From: Desulfomonilia bacterium
GTDB lineage: Bacteria > Desulfobacterota > Desulfomonilia > UBA1062
Reading direction: 5' to 3'
Length of the DNA stretch: 64,000 nucleotides
Assembly (NCBI GenBank): GCA_036567785.1
Contig: DATCTV010000002.1
Coordinates: 123,487-187,486, forward strand
Shown here in pieces: positions 55,890-63,963 of this stretch (within the stretch, counting starts at the first letter, position 1; each line of letters starts with the position of its first letter). The translations under genes and the position numbers were made by a program. The notes below the pieces were generated by a model. The model saw only the letters and a program-made list of their open reading frames with translations, had not been told where the DNA came from and did not search any database.

Positions 55890-55921
55890 GAGTGGTGAGT
55901 TCTTGGTGATGAGTGGTGAGT
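55890..55921 (+). repeat. short repeat GAGTGGTGAGT, two copies
   Basis: Eleven bases are repeated exactly at 55890-55900 and 55911-55921, with related GTGAGTT just upstream. The set lies between the GH1 and galK genes. Such G/T-rich repeats are found in several genomes in intergenic spots. No clear function is seen. Confidence 0.6.
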
Positions 55922-55947
55922 AAAACCGGAATGTACGGGGATGAAAG

Positions 55948-57099
55948 ATGCATACGAAAGATGAAGTTATTAGGGGATTTATCGATACGTACGGCGCAGA
56001 AGGTGATTGCGAATTCTTTTTTTCACCCGGACGCGTCAATCTGATAGGCGAACACATAGACTATAATGGAGGACTTGTGCTGCCAGCAGCCCTGTCGCTG
56101 GGGATTTGTGCGGCGGTTAAGAGGCGAAATGACGGGATTGTAAGGCTGCGCTCGGCAAACGAATCCAGCTGGGCAGATATTAAGCTCGATGAGATTATAA
56201 AATCGAATTCAATACGCTGGGCAAACTATCCGGCTGGCGTCATTAAATATCTGATGGATGAAGGGAATGAACTTGCCGGATGCGATATTTATATTTCAAG
56301 CGACCTGCCTGAAAGTTCAGGCCTTTCATCATCGGCCGCCCTGGAGGTCCTTACCGCCTACATGATGCTCTATCCTCTCGGGCCTGAAAAAATCGACAGG
56401 GTAAGGATGTCATTACTCTGCCAGAAGGTTGAAAACGAATTCATAGGCGTCAACTGCGGCATAATGGATCAGTTTGCCGTGGCTCTCGGGAAAAAGGATA
56501 ATGCGATCCTTCTGAATACAAATACCCTTGAATACAAATATATCCCTTTCAAACTAGGTAAATGCCGGCTTCTTATAATGAACACGAAAAAAAAGCGCGA
56601 ACTTGCAGACTCAAAATACAATGAACGCAGAGCGGAATGTGATGCGGCCCTGGCGATAATACAAAAATCCAGGCCGATAAAAACGCTTGTCGAGGCGGAT
56701 GCCGAAGATCTCATTTTGATCAAGGACCCTGTCCTCAGAAAACGTGCACGCCATGTAATTACCGAAAACAAGCGCGTTCAGAAATCAGTCATGTCACTCG
56801 AAAACGGTGAGCTTGCAACATTCGGAAATCTCATGTGTGCTTCTCACGATTCCCTCAAAACCGATTATGAAGTAACAGGCATGGAACTGGATACGATAGT
56901 GGCGGAAGCGCTGTCCCTTCCCTCCTGCCTCGGCGCACGCATGACAGGCGCGGGTTTCGGAGGCTGCGCAATAGCGCTGGTTCAGGAACATGCAATAGAA
57001 TCCTTCACTGAAACCGTGCTCAAAAATTATAAGGCCAGAACCGGCCTTGACGGTGAAATCCATGTCAGCGTTATAGAGGACGGTGTTAAATCAATTTAA
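55948..57099 (+). CDS. galK: galactokinase
   Basis: A 383-residue GHMP kinase. The galactose-binding signature GRVNLIGEHIDYNGG (about residues 30-44) is exact. The phosphate loop is LPESSGLSSSAALEV, and motif 3 is GARMTGAGFGGCAIALV. The family length is normal. It phosphorylates galactose at C1. No galT or galE lies in the window, so the next step must be encoded elsewhere or use another route. The GGGGATG-type ribosome site precedes the ATG. The URO-D-like gene follows nine bases later. Confidence 0.94.
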   Translation: MHTKDEVIRGFIDTYGAEGDCEFFFSPGRVNLIGEHIDYNGGLVLPAALSLGICAAVKRRNDGIVRLRSANESSWADIKLDEIIKSNSIRWANYPAGVIKYLMDEGNELAGCDIYISSDLPESSGLSSSAALEVLTAYMMLYPLGPEKIDRVRMSLLCQKVENEFIGVNCGIMDQFAVALGKKDNAILLNTNTLEYKYIPFKLGKCRLLIMNTKKKRELADSKYNERRAECDAALAIIQKSRPIKTLVEADAEDLILIKDPVLRKRARHVITENKRVQKSVMSLENGELATFGNLMCASHDSLKTDYEVTGMELDTIVAEALSLPSCLGARMTGAGFGGCAIALVQEHAIESFTETVLKNYKARTGLDGEIHVSVIEDGVKSI

Positions 57100-57108
57100 G
57101 GGATTTAT

Positions 57109-58233
57109 GTGAACTCAATCGAGCGTGTCAGAAGGGCGGTAAAATTCAATTGCCCTGACAGAGTGCCTGTCTGGAGTTCAGGCCTTGATGACGTTTTTCA
57201 TATGTTCATGCTGCCGCCTAAGACATGGCAGCCCGGACATGCAGACCATGAACGGGGGCTGTTTCCTTACATGCCTGATGAAAAGATTCTGAAACTGCGC
57301 CTGTGGAAATGGAACTCTCCCGAATGGGCAAAAGCCCCTGAATACAGGAACTGGACTGATCTGGACCGTGAGGAAATCGATGAATGGGGATGTATATGGA
57401 AACAGTCCGGGAAAGGTAAATCCATTGGACATCCTGTAAGGTCCACCCTGACCGACTGGGGGCATTATGACAAATATCTTGCCGACTATAACCCCGACCC
57501 TCTTGTAAAAAGCCGCTACTCGTTTTTTATCCTGTTAAGCAGACTGCTCGGCAGAAGCCGCTACAGAATGTGCACGCTGGGCGATATGGGACCATTAAGC
57601 ATTGCATCTGCGATAAGAGGCTTCGTGCCTTTCCTGACCGACCACAGAAGAAATCCTTCTGAACTCAAAAAACTTCTGGGACATATCACATCATTCTTTG
57701 TTGATTCCGCGCGGATGTGGGCAAGATTCGGGGCTAAGCCTCACGGATTCATGATGTACGACGACCTTGGAGACCAGATGAGGCCTTTTCTGAGCCCCAA
57801 AATGTTCGCCGAATTCTACGAGCCTGTTTACAGGGCAATATTCGACACTGTACATGAACTCGGCTGCGAGATGCATCTTCATTCATGCGGCAAAATCGAT
57901 GAGCTTCTTCCCGCACTGATAGACTGGGGACTTGACGCCGTCGAACTGGACAGCCCGCGCATGACCGGGTTTGATGCTCTTCAGAAATTCAGGGGAAGAC
58001 TGATGATATGGGCATCTATAAACATACAGACCGTGTATGCTCACGGCTCTCCTGACGAATGCGAGCAAGAGGTCTTTGAAATGATAAACTCTCTGAACCT
58101 TCCCGAAGGTGGTTTCGGCGCATACTTCTATCCCCAGCCTCACCATCTGAATGTTCCTTCCGCAAATATCAGGGCATTCAGAAAAGGACTCGAAAAATAC
58201 GGCAGATCAGGAAAATCATATTCAGCAGGATAA
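57109..58233 (+). CDS. uroporphyrinogen decarboxylase (URO-D) family protein
   Basis: A 374-residue URO-D/MtaA-like TIM-barrel protein. The zinc-type element HLHSCGKIDELLPALIDWG and the preceding MYDDLGDQMRPFLSPKMF match the methyltransferase-like branch more than true HemE, which lacks the HxC motif. Such proteins act on methylated corrinoids or O-methylated compounds. The N-terminal 100 residues are tryptophan-rich. The start is GTG. The substrate is unknown; a link to demethylating a plant-derived sugar or aromatic is only contextual. Confidence 0.85.
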   Translation: MNSIERVRRAVKFNCPDRVPVWSSGLDDVFHMFMLPPKTWQPGHADHERGLFPYMPDEKILKLRLWKWNSPEWAKAPEYRNWTDLDREEIDEWGCIWKQSGKGKSIGHPVRSTLTDWGHYDKYLADYNPDPLVKSRYSFFILLSRLLGRSRYRMCTLGDMGPLSIASAIRGFVPFLTDHRRNPSELKKLLGHITSFFVDSARMWARFGAKPHGFMMYDDLGDQMRPFLSPKMFAEFYEPVYRAIFDTVHELGCEMHLHSCGKIDELLPALIDWGLDAVELDSPRMTGFDALQKFRGRLMIWASINIQTVYAHGSPDECEQEVFEMINSLNLPEGGFGAYFYPQPHHLNVPSANIRAFRKGLEKYGRSGKSYSAG

Positions 58234-58247
58234 CCTTGTAAAATAAC

Positions 58248-58276
58248 TTGACATTATATCGAAACATACTGATTAT
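58248..58276 (+). promoter_or_regulatory. candidate sigma-70 promoter for the lipoprotein
   Basis: A perfect TTGACA at 58248-58253 is followed after 17 bases by GATTAT at 58271-58276 (four of six -10 bases). It sits about 40 bases before the GAGGGGG ribosome site and start codon of the lipoprotein gene. Confidence 0.5.
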
Positions 58277-58319
58277 TAAGGAAGTTATAAAATATTATTT
58301 ATGTGAGGGGGTATCACTT

Positions 58320-59873
58320 ATGAAAAAATTATCGGTACTGGCATTGCTTTGTTCACTTTTCCTTTTTACAGGCTGTGTTGAAAAGATGCTGACATTCAGC
58401 TTTACGCAGGCGTCAAACCCGGAACTTGCATCCGACATTGTCGGAACTATCAACGAGGCAAACAAGACCATAACGGTTGCGGGAGATTTTCCAAAAGGCG
58501 TCAGCGCATTGAAGGCCACATTCACATTTACAGGCAGCAATGTCCAGGTTGGCACAACGAAACAGGTTAGCGGCGTAACAGCAAACAATTTTCTTAATCC
58601 TGTCACCTATAAGGTAACATTCATGTCACTTTTTAAAAAAGAGTATGTTGTTAAGGTTACCAACAATGCAAGGGAGTTCAACAGCATTCAGGCTGGCATA
58701 GCGCCGACAGGAGATGCCGCGATAGTCTGGACGGAAAACGGCAAACTCATGCTGGACGAGAAAAGAAACGGGGTCTGGACACATGAATCATCGGTATGCC
58801 CCATATTAAGCCTGAGCGGGACTGAAGCGGTAACTCCTAAGGTTTTCGTAGAACCAAGCGGCAGGACGGTTATTGTATGGGCTCAGAAAGTGGATGGCGT
58901 ATCGTGCATATTCAAAAGCGATTACAAGGACGGTGTCTGGTCTCATCCTGCCAATCTTGATGATCACATCAACCTGGTTGGCGGAGATGCGATCAATCCC
59001 ATTGTAACCGGCAATAAAAACGGGTTTGTGGTAATTTCATATGAACAGGACCATGACATCTGGGGATATGAATACCTTAACGGAGCATGGGCAGGCCCGT
59101 GGACATTGAATAATGCACAGAGAGGCATCGTTCCGGGTTCTTCAAGATTTGCCATGGACGCCAACGGTTACGGTCTGATCGTTTGGAGGGAACAGGTTCC
59201 GGAAAGCACTTCACCTGCAAGGGTATATATGAGGCAGCTGCTTGACGGTGCTAACTGGTCAGCTCCTGTTTGCATAAGCACTCCATTCGCCGTAACCGAC
59301 TCACCGGATATAGCCATGAGTGACAACGGAGACGCCATAATTTACTGGCTTGAAAACGGCGGAATTGTAATCGATCAGTTCGAGGAAGGCGCTTGGTGCA
59401 ACGTGGCTGTCGGCGGCAACAGGAGGCTCAATCCTGCAGGCTCTAGTGCAAGCCTGGTAACGGCGGCCATGAATGCGTCCGGTGATGCGGTTCTTACATG
59501 GGTTCAGGATTCAAAAGCCTACAAGGCAGATTTCAGTAACGATATATGGAATGTCCCCACTGTTATCAGCAATGCCGGCGGTGATGTCACAATTTCCAAT
59601 GTTGCCGTCCTGGACATATATTACAAATGGGTACTCGCCTTTGAGCAGGACAACAATATCTGGGGATATGTAATGTTCATGGACGACACATGGGGCGGCC
59701 CTCAGACTTTGAACACCGACGATCCGCGTGATATCGTCAAGGGCTCGACAATCATGGTGACGGACAGCAGCAACCGCGGGCTCATAATATGGAAACAATA
59801 TGGCGACGGCGGCGGGATATTCATGAGAGAATACAATGAAAACGCCTGGGCGAAAGCGGTAAAGATCAACTAG
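58320..59873 (+). CDS. lipoprotein with DUF5018-like domain and propeller-type repeats
   Basis: A 517-residue exported lipoprotein with lipobox FTGC (Cys19). Residues about 20-115 resemble the DUF5018/immunoglobulin-like surface module (ASDIVGTINEANKTITVAGDF onward). The rest contains repeated blade-like segments such as AIVWTENGKL, DGVSCIFKS, WGYEYLNGAWAGPWTLN and WGYVMFMDDTWGGPQTLN, typical of BNR-type propellers. The last two are near-copies. An earlier in-frame start lies upstream, but the ATG at 58320 begins the signal peptide and has GAGGGGG before it. The ligand is not known. Confidence 0.85.
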   Translation: MKKLSVLALLCSLFLFTGCVEKMLTFSFTQASNPELASDIVGTINEANKTITVAGDFPKGVSALKATFTFTGSNVQVGTTKQVSGVTANNFLNPVTYKVTFMSLFKKEYVVKVTNNAREFNSIQAGIAPTGDAAIVWTENGKLMLDEKRNGVWTHESSVCPILSLSGTEAVTPKVFVEPSGRTVIVWAQKVDGVSCIFKSDYKDGVWSHPANLDDHINLVGGDAINPIVTGNKNGFVVISYEQDHDIWGYEYLNGAWAGPWTLNNAQRGIVPGSSRFAMDANGYGLIVWREQVPESTSPARVYMRQLLDGANWSAPVCISTPFAVTDSPDIAMSDNGDAIIYWLENGGIVIDQFEEGAWCNVAVGGNRRLNPAGSSASLVTAAMNASGDAVLTWVQDSKAYKADFSNDIWNVPTVISNAGGDVTISNVAVLDIYYKWVLAFEQDNNIWGYVMFMDDTWGGPQTLNTDDPRDIVKGSTIMVTDSSNRGLIIWKQYGDGGGIFMREYNENAWAKAVKIN

Positions 59874-59903
59874 AAAAAGTGAATGAATTTTAAATAGAAA
59901 ATG

Positions 59904-59937
59904 AAAGCGGCGCTTGTTTTTTGCGCCGCTTTTTTTT
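59904..59937 (+). terminator. Rho-independent terminator
   Basis: A 10-bp stem (AAAGCGGCGC at 59904-59913 and GCGCCGCTTT at 59923-59932) with a 9-base loop is followed by a run of T. It ends the lipoprotein transcript 30 bases after its stop codon. Confidence 0.9.
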
Positions 59938-59974
59938 ATTCTTGCATATCCGAAACCATTACAGAGGTATATAA

Positions 59975-60931
59975 ATGTCAAAACCAAGGGTTACCGTCAT
60001 GGGCAGTTTCATTGTCGATCTCATGGCTCGTGCACATCATCTGCCCGTACACGGGGAAACCGTCAAAGGCACTCACTTCATGATAGGGCCGGGCGGCAAA
60101 GGCTCGAATCAGGGTGTTGCGGCATGCAGGTCAGGCTCCAGCGTCACGATGATTACAAAGATAGGCACCGACCAGTTCTCATCAATCGCGCTTAACAGTT
60201 TCAGGAAAGAAGGCATGAGCACCGCCTTTGTCTTTGAAGATGCCAGATATCCTACAGGAACCGCTCTCATAATGGTGGATGAGAACACTAGTGAAAATCA
60301 GATCATTGTGACACCGGGCGCATGCGATCACATATCGGAAGCTGAGATCGAATCAGCCGGAACGCATATCGGAGGTTCGAAAGTGCTTCTCACACAGCTT
60401 GAAACCAATATCGAGGCGCTTGCAAAAGCCATTCAAATTGCCCATTCAAAAGGCGTGAAAGTCATACTCAATCCCGCACCCGCTCCGCTGTCCCCGCTTC
60501 CGGACGAACTTCTCTCAATGATCGACATCCTCACACCCAACGAGACCGAGGCATCGGTCATGTCAGGCATCAAGGTCTCCACATTCGAAGATGCGGAAAA
60601 AGCCGCCGGGATGATTAAAAGAAAAGGCATCAAAACAGTAATAATCACTATGGGAGGCAAAGGCGCCTTTGTATCCACTCAAACCGCCGAATACAAGATC
60701 GACCCGTTTAAGGTAAACGTCCTAGACACTACAGGCGCAGGTGACGCATTCAATGGAGGCCTTGCAACGGCCCTTGCCGAAGGCATGGACATTCACGACG
60801 CGGTGCAGTTTGCAAATGCGACAGGTGCACTGTCTGTAACAAAGCTGGGGACTGCGCCTTCCATGCCTTATCGTAATGAGATCGATGAACTTCTCTTGAA
60901 AAAACAGGCCGAAAAAGGTGAATTACAATGA
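59975..60931 (+). CDS. rbsK: ribokinase
   Basis: A 318-residue ribokinase-type PfkB enzyme. The N-terminal motif [21 protein letters not shown] and [15 protein letters not shown] are followed by [19 protein letters not shown] and the catalytic [17 protein letters not shown]. This set is closer to ribokinase than to other PfkB members. It would phosphorylate ribose or deoxyribose at C5. AGAGGT precedes the ATG, and deoC overlaps its stop, so salvage of nucleoside sugars is suggested. Confidence 0.92.
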   Translation: MSKPRVTVMGSFIVDLMARAHHLPVHGETVKGTHFMIGPGGKGSNQGVAACRSGSSVTMITKIGTDQFSSIALNSFRKEGMSTAFVFEDARYPTGTALIMVDENTSENQIIVTPGACDHISEAEIESAGTHIGGSKVLLTQLETNIEALAKAIQIAHSKGVKVILNPAPAPLSPLPDELLSMIDILTPNETEASVMSGIKVSTFEDAEKAAGMIKRKGIKTVIITMGGKGAFVSTQTAEYKIDPFKVNVLDTTGAGDAFNGGLATALAEGMDIHDAVQFANATGALSVTKLGTAPSMPYRNEIDELLLKKQAEKGELQ

Positions 60932-61599
60932 AAATCAATGAATACATCGACCACACGATTTTAAAACCGGAAGCGAGTGAGTCACAGATAATCAATCTAT
61001 GCAAAGAGGCAAAGGAATACGCCTTCAAATCCGTTTGCGTAAACCCTTATTATGTTCCCCTTGTGAGCAGGGAACTAAAAAAGAGCAAGGTGAAGACTTG
61101 CGCGGTCATAGGTTTCCCATTGGGCGCCACCAGCAGCGAAATAAAATCTTTTGAAACCCATACACTCATCTTCTCGGGTGCTCAGGAAATAGACATGGTG
61201 ATAAATATCGCGGCACTCAAGGACGGGCTTTACGATGTTGTGGAAGAGGAAATCTGGGCAGTAACTGCCGCTGCCAGAGATAAGGCAATAGTAAAGGTAA
61301 TCATCGAGTGCTGCCTTCTGACCGACGAGGAAAAGGTGAAGGCATGCGAGCTGTCATTAAAGGCAGGCGCAGGATTTGTAAAAACATCCACAGGTTTCTC
61401 GACTTCGGGTGCTACGATCAATGACGTCAAGCTCATGAAGAGCGTTGTAGGCGACAAGGCCGGAGTAAAGGCGTCAGGCGGTATCAGGGATTATGAAACC
61501 GCCATGGCAATGATTACGGCAGGCGCCACACGCATCGGCACGAGTTCGGGCGTCGAAATAATGAAACAGGCCAAGATTTCAAAACAGAACATTCTTTAA
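60928..61599 (+). CDS. deoC: deoxyribose-phosphate aldolase
   Basis: A 223-residue class I aldolase that splits 2-deoxyribose-5-phosphate into glyceraldehyde-3-phosphate and acetaldehyde. It has [15 protein letters not shown] at the N-terminus, [38 protein letters not shown] with the Schiff-base lysine, and [12 protein letters not shown] with the second lysine. The length is normal. It overlaps ribokinase by four bases; the pair can funnel deoxyribose into glycolysis, and the iron-type alcohol dehydrogenase at 35571 could in principle use the acetaldehyde. Confidence 0.95.
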   Translation: MKINEYIDHTILKPEASESQIINLCKEAKEYAFKSVCVNPYYVPLVSRELKKSKVKTCAVIGFPLGATSSEIKSFETHTLIFSGAQEIDMVINIAALKDGLYDVVEEEIWAVTAAARDKAIVKVIIECCLLTDEEKVKACELSLKAGAGFVKTSTGFSTSGATINDVKLMKSVVGDKAGVKASGGIRDYETAMAMITAGATRIGTSSGVEIMKQAKISKQNIL

Positions 61600-61737
61600 C
61601 AGAGCCGCAGACCTTCAACCGTAATCCCGTGCCTTTGCATTGAATTTGAAAACCTTATGCCTTAGCTTTTTTAATCACATATTACTAAATTGTCTGGAAC
61701 ATAGATGAAGAACCTTTTCTGATTGTTGATCGTTAGC

Positions 61738-62073
61738 ATGCTTGTTTCACTTTTATTATCCGGATGCTGTCTTTTTGTAAAAACCATCCCAAGGAGTGAA
61801 ATCCCGGACAGGACACTAGCGGACAAGTTCATAGACATTGACGGAATGAATATCCATTACAAGGAATATCCGGCTGACAGCCCAAATGTTTTCATGCCTC
61901 AAGGCCTTACTTCATCCATGTACACATGGGAGAAGGTCGCGCCGATCCTGCAGAAAATTGACTATCATGTCTGGCTCATGGACATGAAGGGCTTCGGCTG
62001 GAGCGACAAGCCGGAGAATAGCAAATATGACATCAAGACCCACACAAATACTGGAGAATACCAAGTCCGCTGA
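61738..62073 (+). pseudogene. truncated alpha/beta hydrolase lipoprotein
   Basis: Only the N-terminal third of an alpha/beta hydrolase remains. A lipobox (LLSGC) is followed by IDGMNIHYKEYPADSP, TSSMYTWEKVAPIL and MDMKGFGWSDKPENSKYDIK, which is where the second strand-helix unit of the fold ends. The usual HG of the oxyanion loop reads QG. After about 62040 the sequence no longer resembles a hydrolase, and a stop occurs at 62071. The nucleophile and histidine domains are absent. It appears to be cut by a deletion that also removed the end of the convergent DUF6653 gene. Confidence 0.75.
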
Positions 62074-62410
62074 TGGCAATCAGGATCTTGGCGGCCATAA
62101 CATGGTGTCACGGAATCGGAATAACCTTTCTGTTCATACAAATTCTTTCTGCCAAGACACCTTGCGAAGCCCAATTGTCGGTTGATTCGGGTTCGGAAAA
62201 AATTCCGGGGTTGACCCATATCCAGAGAAGGGCGACCAGTATTGGCAATATAGACCATCGACCGATCCACGTCCTGCTCCAAATAGCCAATGTCAATAAA
62301 GGGAGACATGTAATTATCCTGGTCCATACGCTCCACGGATTGGCATGCCGCAGCCAAGTAGCATAGGACATCAGCAATACTTTTGTAATAACATTATTTT
62401 GCGTTTTCAT
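62033..62410 (-). pseudogene. decayed DUF6653 membrane protein
   Basis: On the minus strand an ATG at 62410 with AGGGGA upstream opens a frame reading KTQNNVITKVLLMSYATWL, NPWSVWTRIITCLPLLTLAI, WIGRWSILPILVALLWIWVNP and TDNWASQGVLAERICMNRK, the DUF6653 pattern. It hits TGA at 62108-62110 after KVIPIP. Reading on in the same frame gives HHVMAAKILIAISGLGIL, a continuing membrane-type segment, before a second stop at 62033. The gene thus carries a nonsense change and lacks its end. The family function is unknown. Confidence 0.7.
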
Positions 62411-62475
62411 AATGGATTTCCCCTGATGAAGCGCTGAGCCGGGACATGCAAAAAGGGCAAGACCCCGACATAACA

Positions 62476-63018
62476 TTAAAGACCGGCCGGGATTTTTGAT
62501 TGCATCATTTTTCTGCGGTCAAGCCTGCGGCCATCCACTATAAAAGTTCCATCGCCTACTGCGTGAATTGTCCGCTTTTCCTTTCGTGAATCATCAAAGT
62601 ACGCTGCAAGGCCTTCAAGGATAACGATACTGTGCCCCTTTATGATGTCGATGACTTTGCACTCGATGTTCGCGATGCATTCTTTTATCAGGGGCGCTTT
62701 GACATGCTTTCCCTTCACAGGGGTCAGCATGAACTTTTCAAACTTGTCCGTATCAGAACCGGAACAGGTCCCCACTCCAACGACCTTATCGAGCATGTCG
62801 ACAGTGGGAATTGCAAGAACACATTCCTTCGTCTTACTGAGAGCGGCAAAAGAATAATTCCAGGGCCCGGTGGTCATGGCGAATACCGGTGAAAAATCCA
62901 CCACCATGGTCCATGAGATCGTCATTATATTATTCTTTTTCCCGTCAAATGTCGTAACCAGAACAACCGGACCGGATTCGATCAACGTAAACGCTTTACT
63001 GATCTGCATTTTTTTCAT
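62476..63018 (-). CDS. flavin reductase family protein, second copy
   Basis: A 180-residue FMN-binding flavin reductase-like protein. Family marks include SGPVVLVTTFDGKKNNIMTI, SWTMVVDFSPVFAMTTGPWN, the VGTCSGSDTDKFEKFMLTPV block and NIECKVIDIIKGHSIV. The longer frame that starts at 63051 uses TTG, but the ATG at 63018 has AAAGGA ten bases upstream and fits the family start. It is only distantly like the copy at 32842. Confidence 0.9.
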   Translation of the reverse strand: MKKMQISKAFTLIESGPVVLVTTFDGKKNNIMTISWTMVVDFSPVFAMTTGPWNYSFAALSKTKECVLAIPTVDMLDKVVGVGTCSGSDTDKFEKFMLTPVKGKHVKAPLIKECIANIECKVIDIIKGHSIVILEGLAAYFDDSRKEKRTIHAVGDGTFIVDGRRLDRRKMMQSKIPAGL

Positions 63019-63055
63019 ATGCGCACGATCCTTTACTTGTTTATCTGACAATCAA

Positions 63056-63115
63056 TAGTGATAAATGGGCCGCGTCTCGATATTTTTACCTTATATTGTC
63101 AATTGTTGGGGGCTG
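63056..63115 (+). repeat. direct repeat, left copy, flanking the toxin-antitoxin-like pair
   Basis: Sixty bases beginning TAGTGATAAATG and containing CGCGTCTC, TATATTGTCAATT and GTTGGGG recur in the same orientation at 63803-63862 with roughly 80 percent identity by eye. The left copy continues into GGGGCTGACCCC, an imperfect palindrome. The two copies bracket the two-gene module. Confidence 0.75.
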
Positions 63116-63143
63116 ACCCCTTTTCTTTTCAAAAGAACTGAAA

Positions 63144-63380
63144 TTATAAAGCAGCAGTCTTGTGATGTGCAGGTTTACTGAAAGCCGGTGAAACAGCTTC
63201 AATCCTTCGCATTGCATTAATGTCATAAATTTTTTCTTTGCAGTCAGGGCATTCATAATATTCAAGTGCCTGGACAGAATATTTTACATCACCGACATTT
63301 CCTTGTAAGTCCTTTCTGACCTTTTTAATTTTTAAACTGTCGCATGCAGGGCATTTTTTTATCAAAACCGATTTATTCAT
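63144..63380 (-). CDS. YgiT-type zinc-finger protein, antitoxin-like
   Basis: A 78-residue protein with two CxxC pairs (KKCPACDSLKIKK and YECPDCKEKIYD) forming a YgiT/MqsA-type zinc finger. A short C-terminal tail lacks the helix-turn-helix that full MqsA has. A TTG at 63395 is in frame, but the ATG at 63380 has GAGG upstream and is the more usual start. It follows the DUF4258 gene with about 12 bases of spacing. Zinc-finger-only antitoxins of this type are common partners of DUF4258 toxins. Confidence 0.8.
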   Translation of the reverse strand: MNKSVLIKKCPACDSLKIKKVRKDLQGNVGDVKYSVQALEYYECPDCKEKIYDINAMRRIEAVSPAFSKPAHHKTAAL

Positions 63381-63391
63381 AATCTTTAACC

Positions 63392-63703
63392 TCAAATTGA
63401 TTTTTTTGATGAAATCAAAAAGTAATATACTTCCTCTCCTTCTTCCTTGACAAGTTTACCTTTAGTATAAATTGCTAGACCCTCTAGATTTGTTCCTTGA
63501 ATAATATGAAGATACTCCCTTTGATTCTTTTTATATGGGCTGATTGATCTAATTGTTTTGTAAATAGCCACTGCGTTAACAATTGATTCAGCAACATCCA
63601 ATTCTGTAATACAATCAATCTCCATCTCATTACGAGCCTTTTCACTAAAGACATATCGACCAGAAAGAATTGCACGTTTAATCTTTATTAGCAAATCAAT
63701 CAT
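63392..63703 (-). CDS. DUF4258 protein, toxin-like
   Basis: A 103-residue protein with the DUF4258 pattern: SGRYVFSEKARNEMEIDCIT, LDVAESIVNAV, and REYLHIIQGTNLEGLAIYTK with a beta-rich end (GEEVYYFLISSKKS). The family is related to the RelE/MqsR RNase fold. It is encoded first, with the zinc-finger gene downstream, the order seen in mqsRA. A TATAAT-bearing promoter lies upstream. Toxicity is not shown; this is an inference from the family and context. Confidence 0.8.
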   Translation of the reverse strand: MIDLLIKIKRAILSGRYVFSEKARNEMEIDCITELDVAESIVNAVAIYKTIRSISPYKKNQREYLHIIQGTNLEGLAIYTKGKLVKEEGEEVYYFLISSKKSI

Positions 63704-63763
63704 ACCTAACCGCCGTTTCCTTGCTTAATCCAGAAATAATTTCCTTAGAATGTTCTCGTTAAC

Positions 63764-63792
63764 ATTATAATCACAGGCATTATAGTATGCAA
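63764..63792 (-). promoter_or_regulatory. candidate promoter of the toxin-antitoxin-like pair
   Basis: On the minus strand TTGCAT (-35, plus coordinates 63787-63792) and a perfect TATAAT (-10, 63764-63769) are spaced by 17 bases. CATTATA occurs twice across this stretch, a plausible repressor target. Confidence 0.5.
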
Positions 63793-63802
63793 ACTTGTTT
63801 TT

Positions 63803-63862
63803 TAGTGCCAAATGAGTCGCGTCTCAACATTTTACATTATATTGTCAATTCTTGGCGGTCTG
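63803..63862 (+). repeat. direct repeat, right copy, flanking the toxin-antitoxin-like pair
   Basis: This copy begins TAGTGCCAAATG and contains CGCGTCTC, TATATTGTCAATT and CTTGGCGG, aligned along its length with the copy at 63056 with one single-base gap. The distance between copies is 687 bases and just encloses the two small genes and their promoter. Confidence 0.75.
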
Positions 63863-63931
63863 TTGCCCAAATAGGTATTGGCTGTTTTTGGGAATGGGGG
63901 GCAAGCAGAAGCCATAAGGTTTGCCTTTCAT

Positions 63932-63963
63932 TTACCTGGGGATAAAATTACCAGGGGATAAAA
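63932..63963 (+). repeat. 16-bp tandem duplication
   Basis: TTACCTGGGGATAAAA is followed directly by TTACCAGGGGATAAAA, two copies with one mismatch. It lies in non-coding sequence at the window edge. A recent slippage event is the simplest reading; a paired binding site is possible. Confidence 0.75.

Noticed and set aside
62108..62110. In-frame TGA of the DUF6653 remnant as a selenocysteine codon
   Set aside because: The context (KVIPIP then HH) has no redox motif, the gene is truncated at its end, and I see no selenocysteine insertion hairpin. A nonsense change is simpler.
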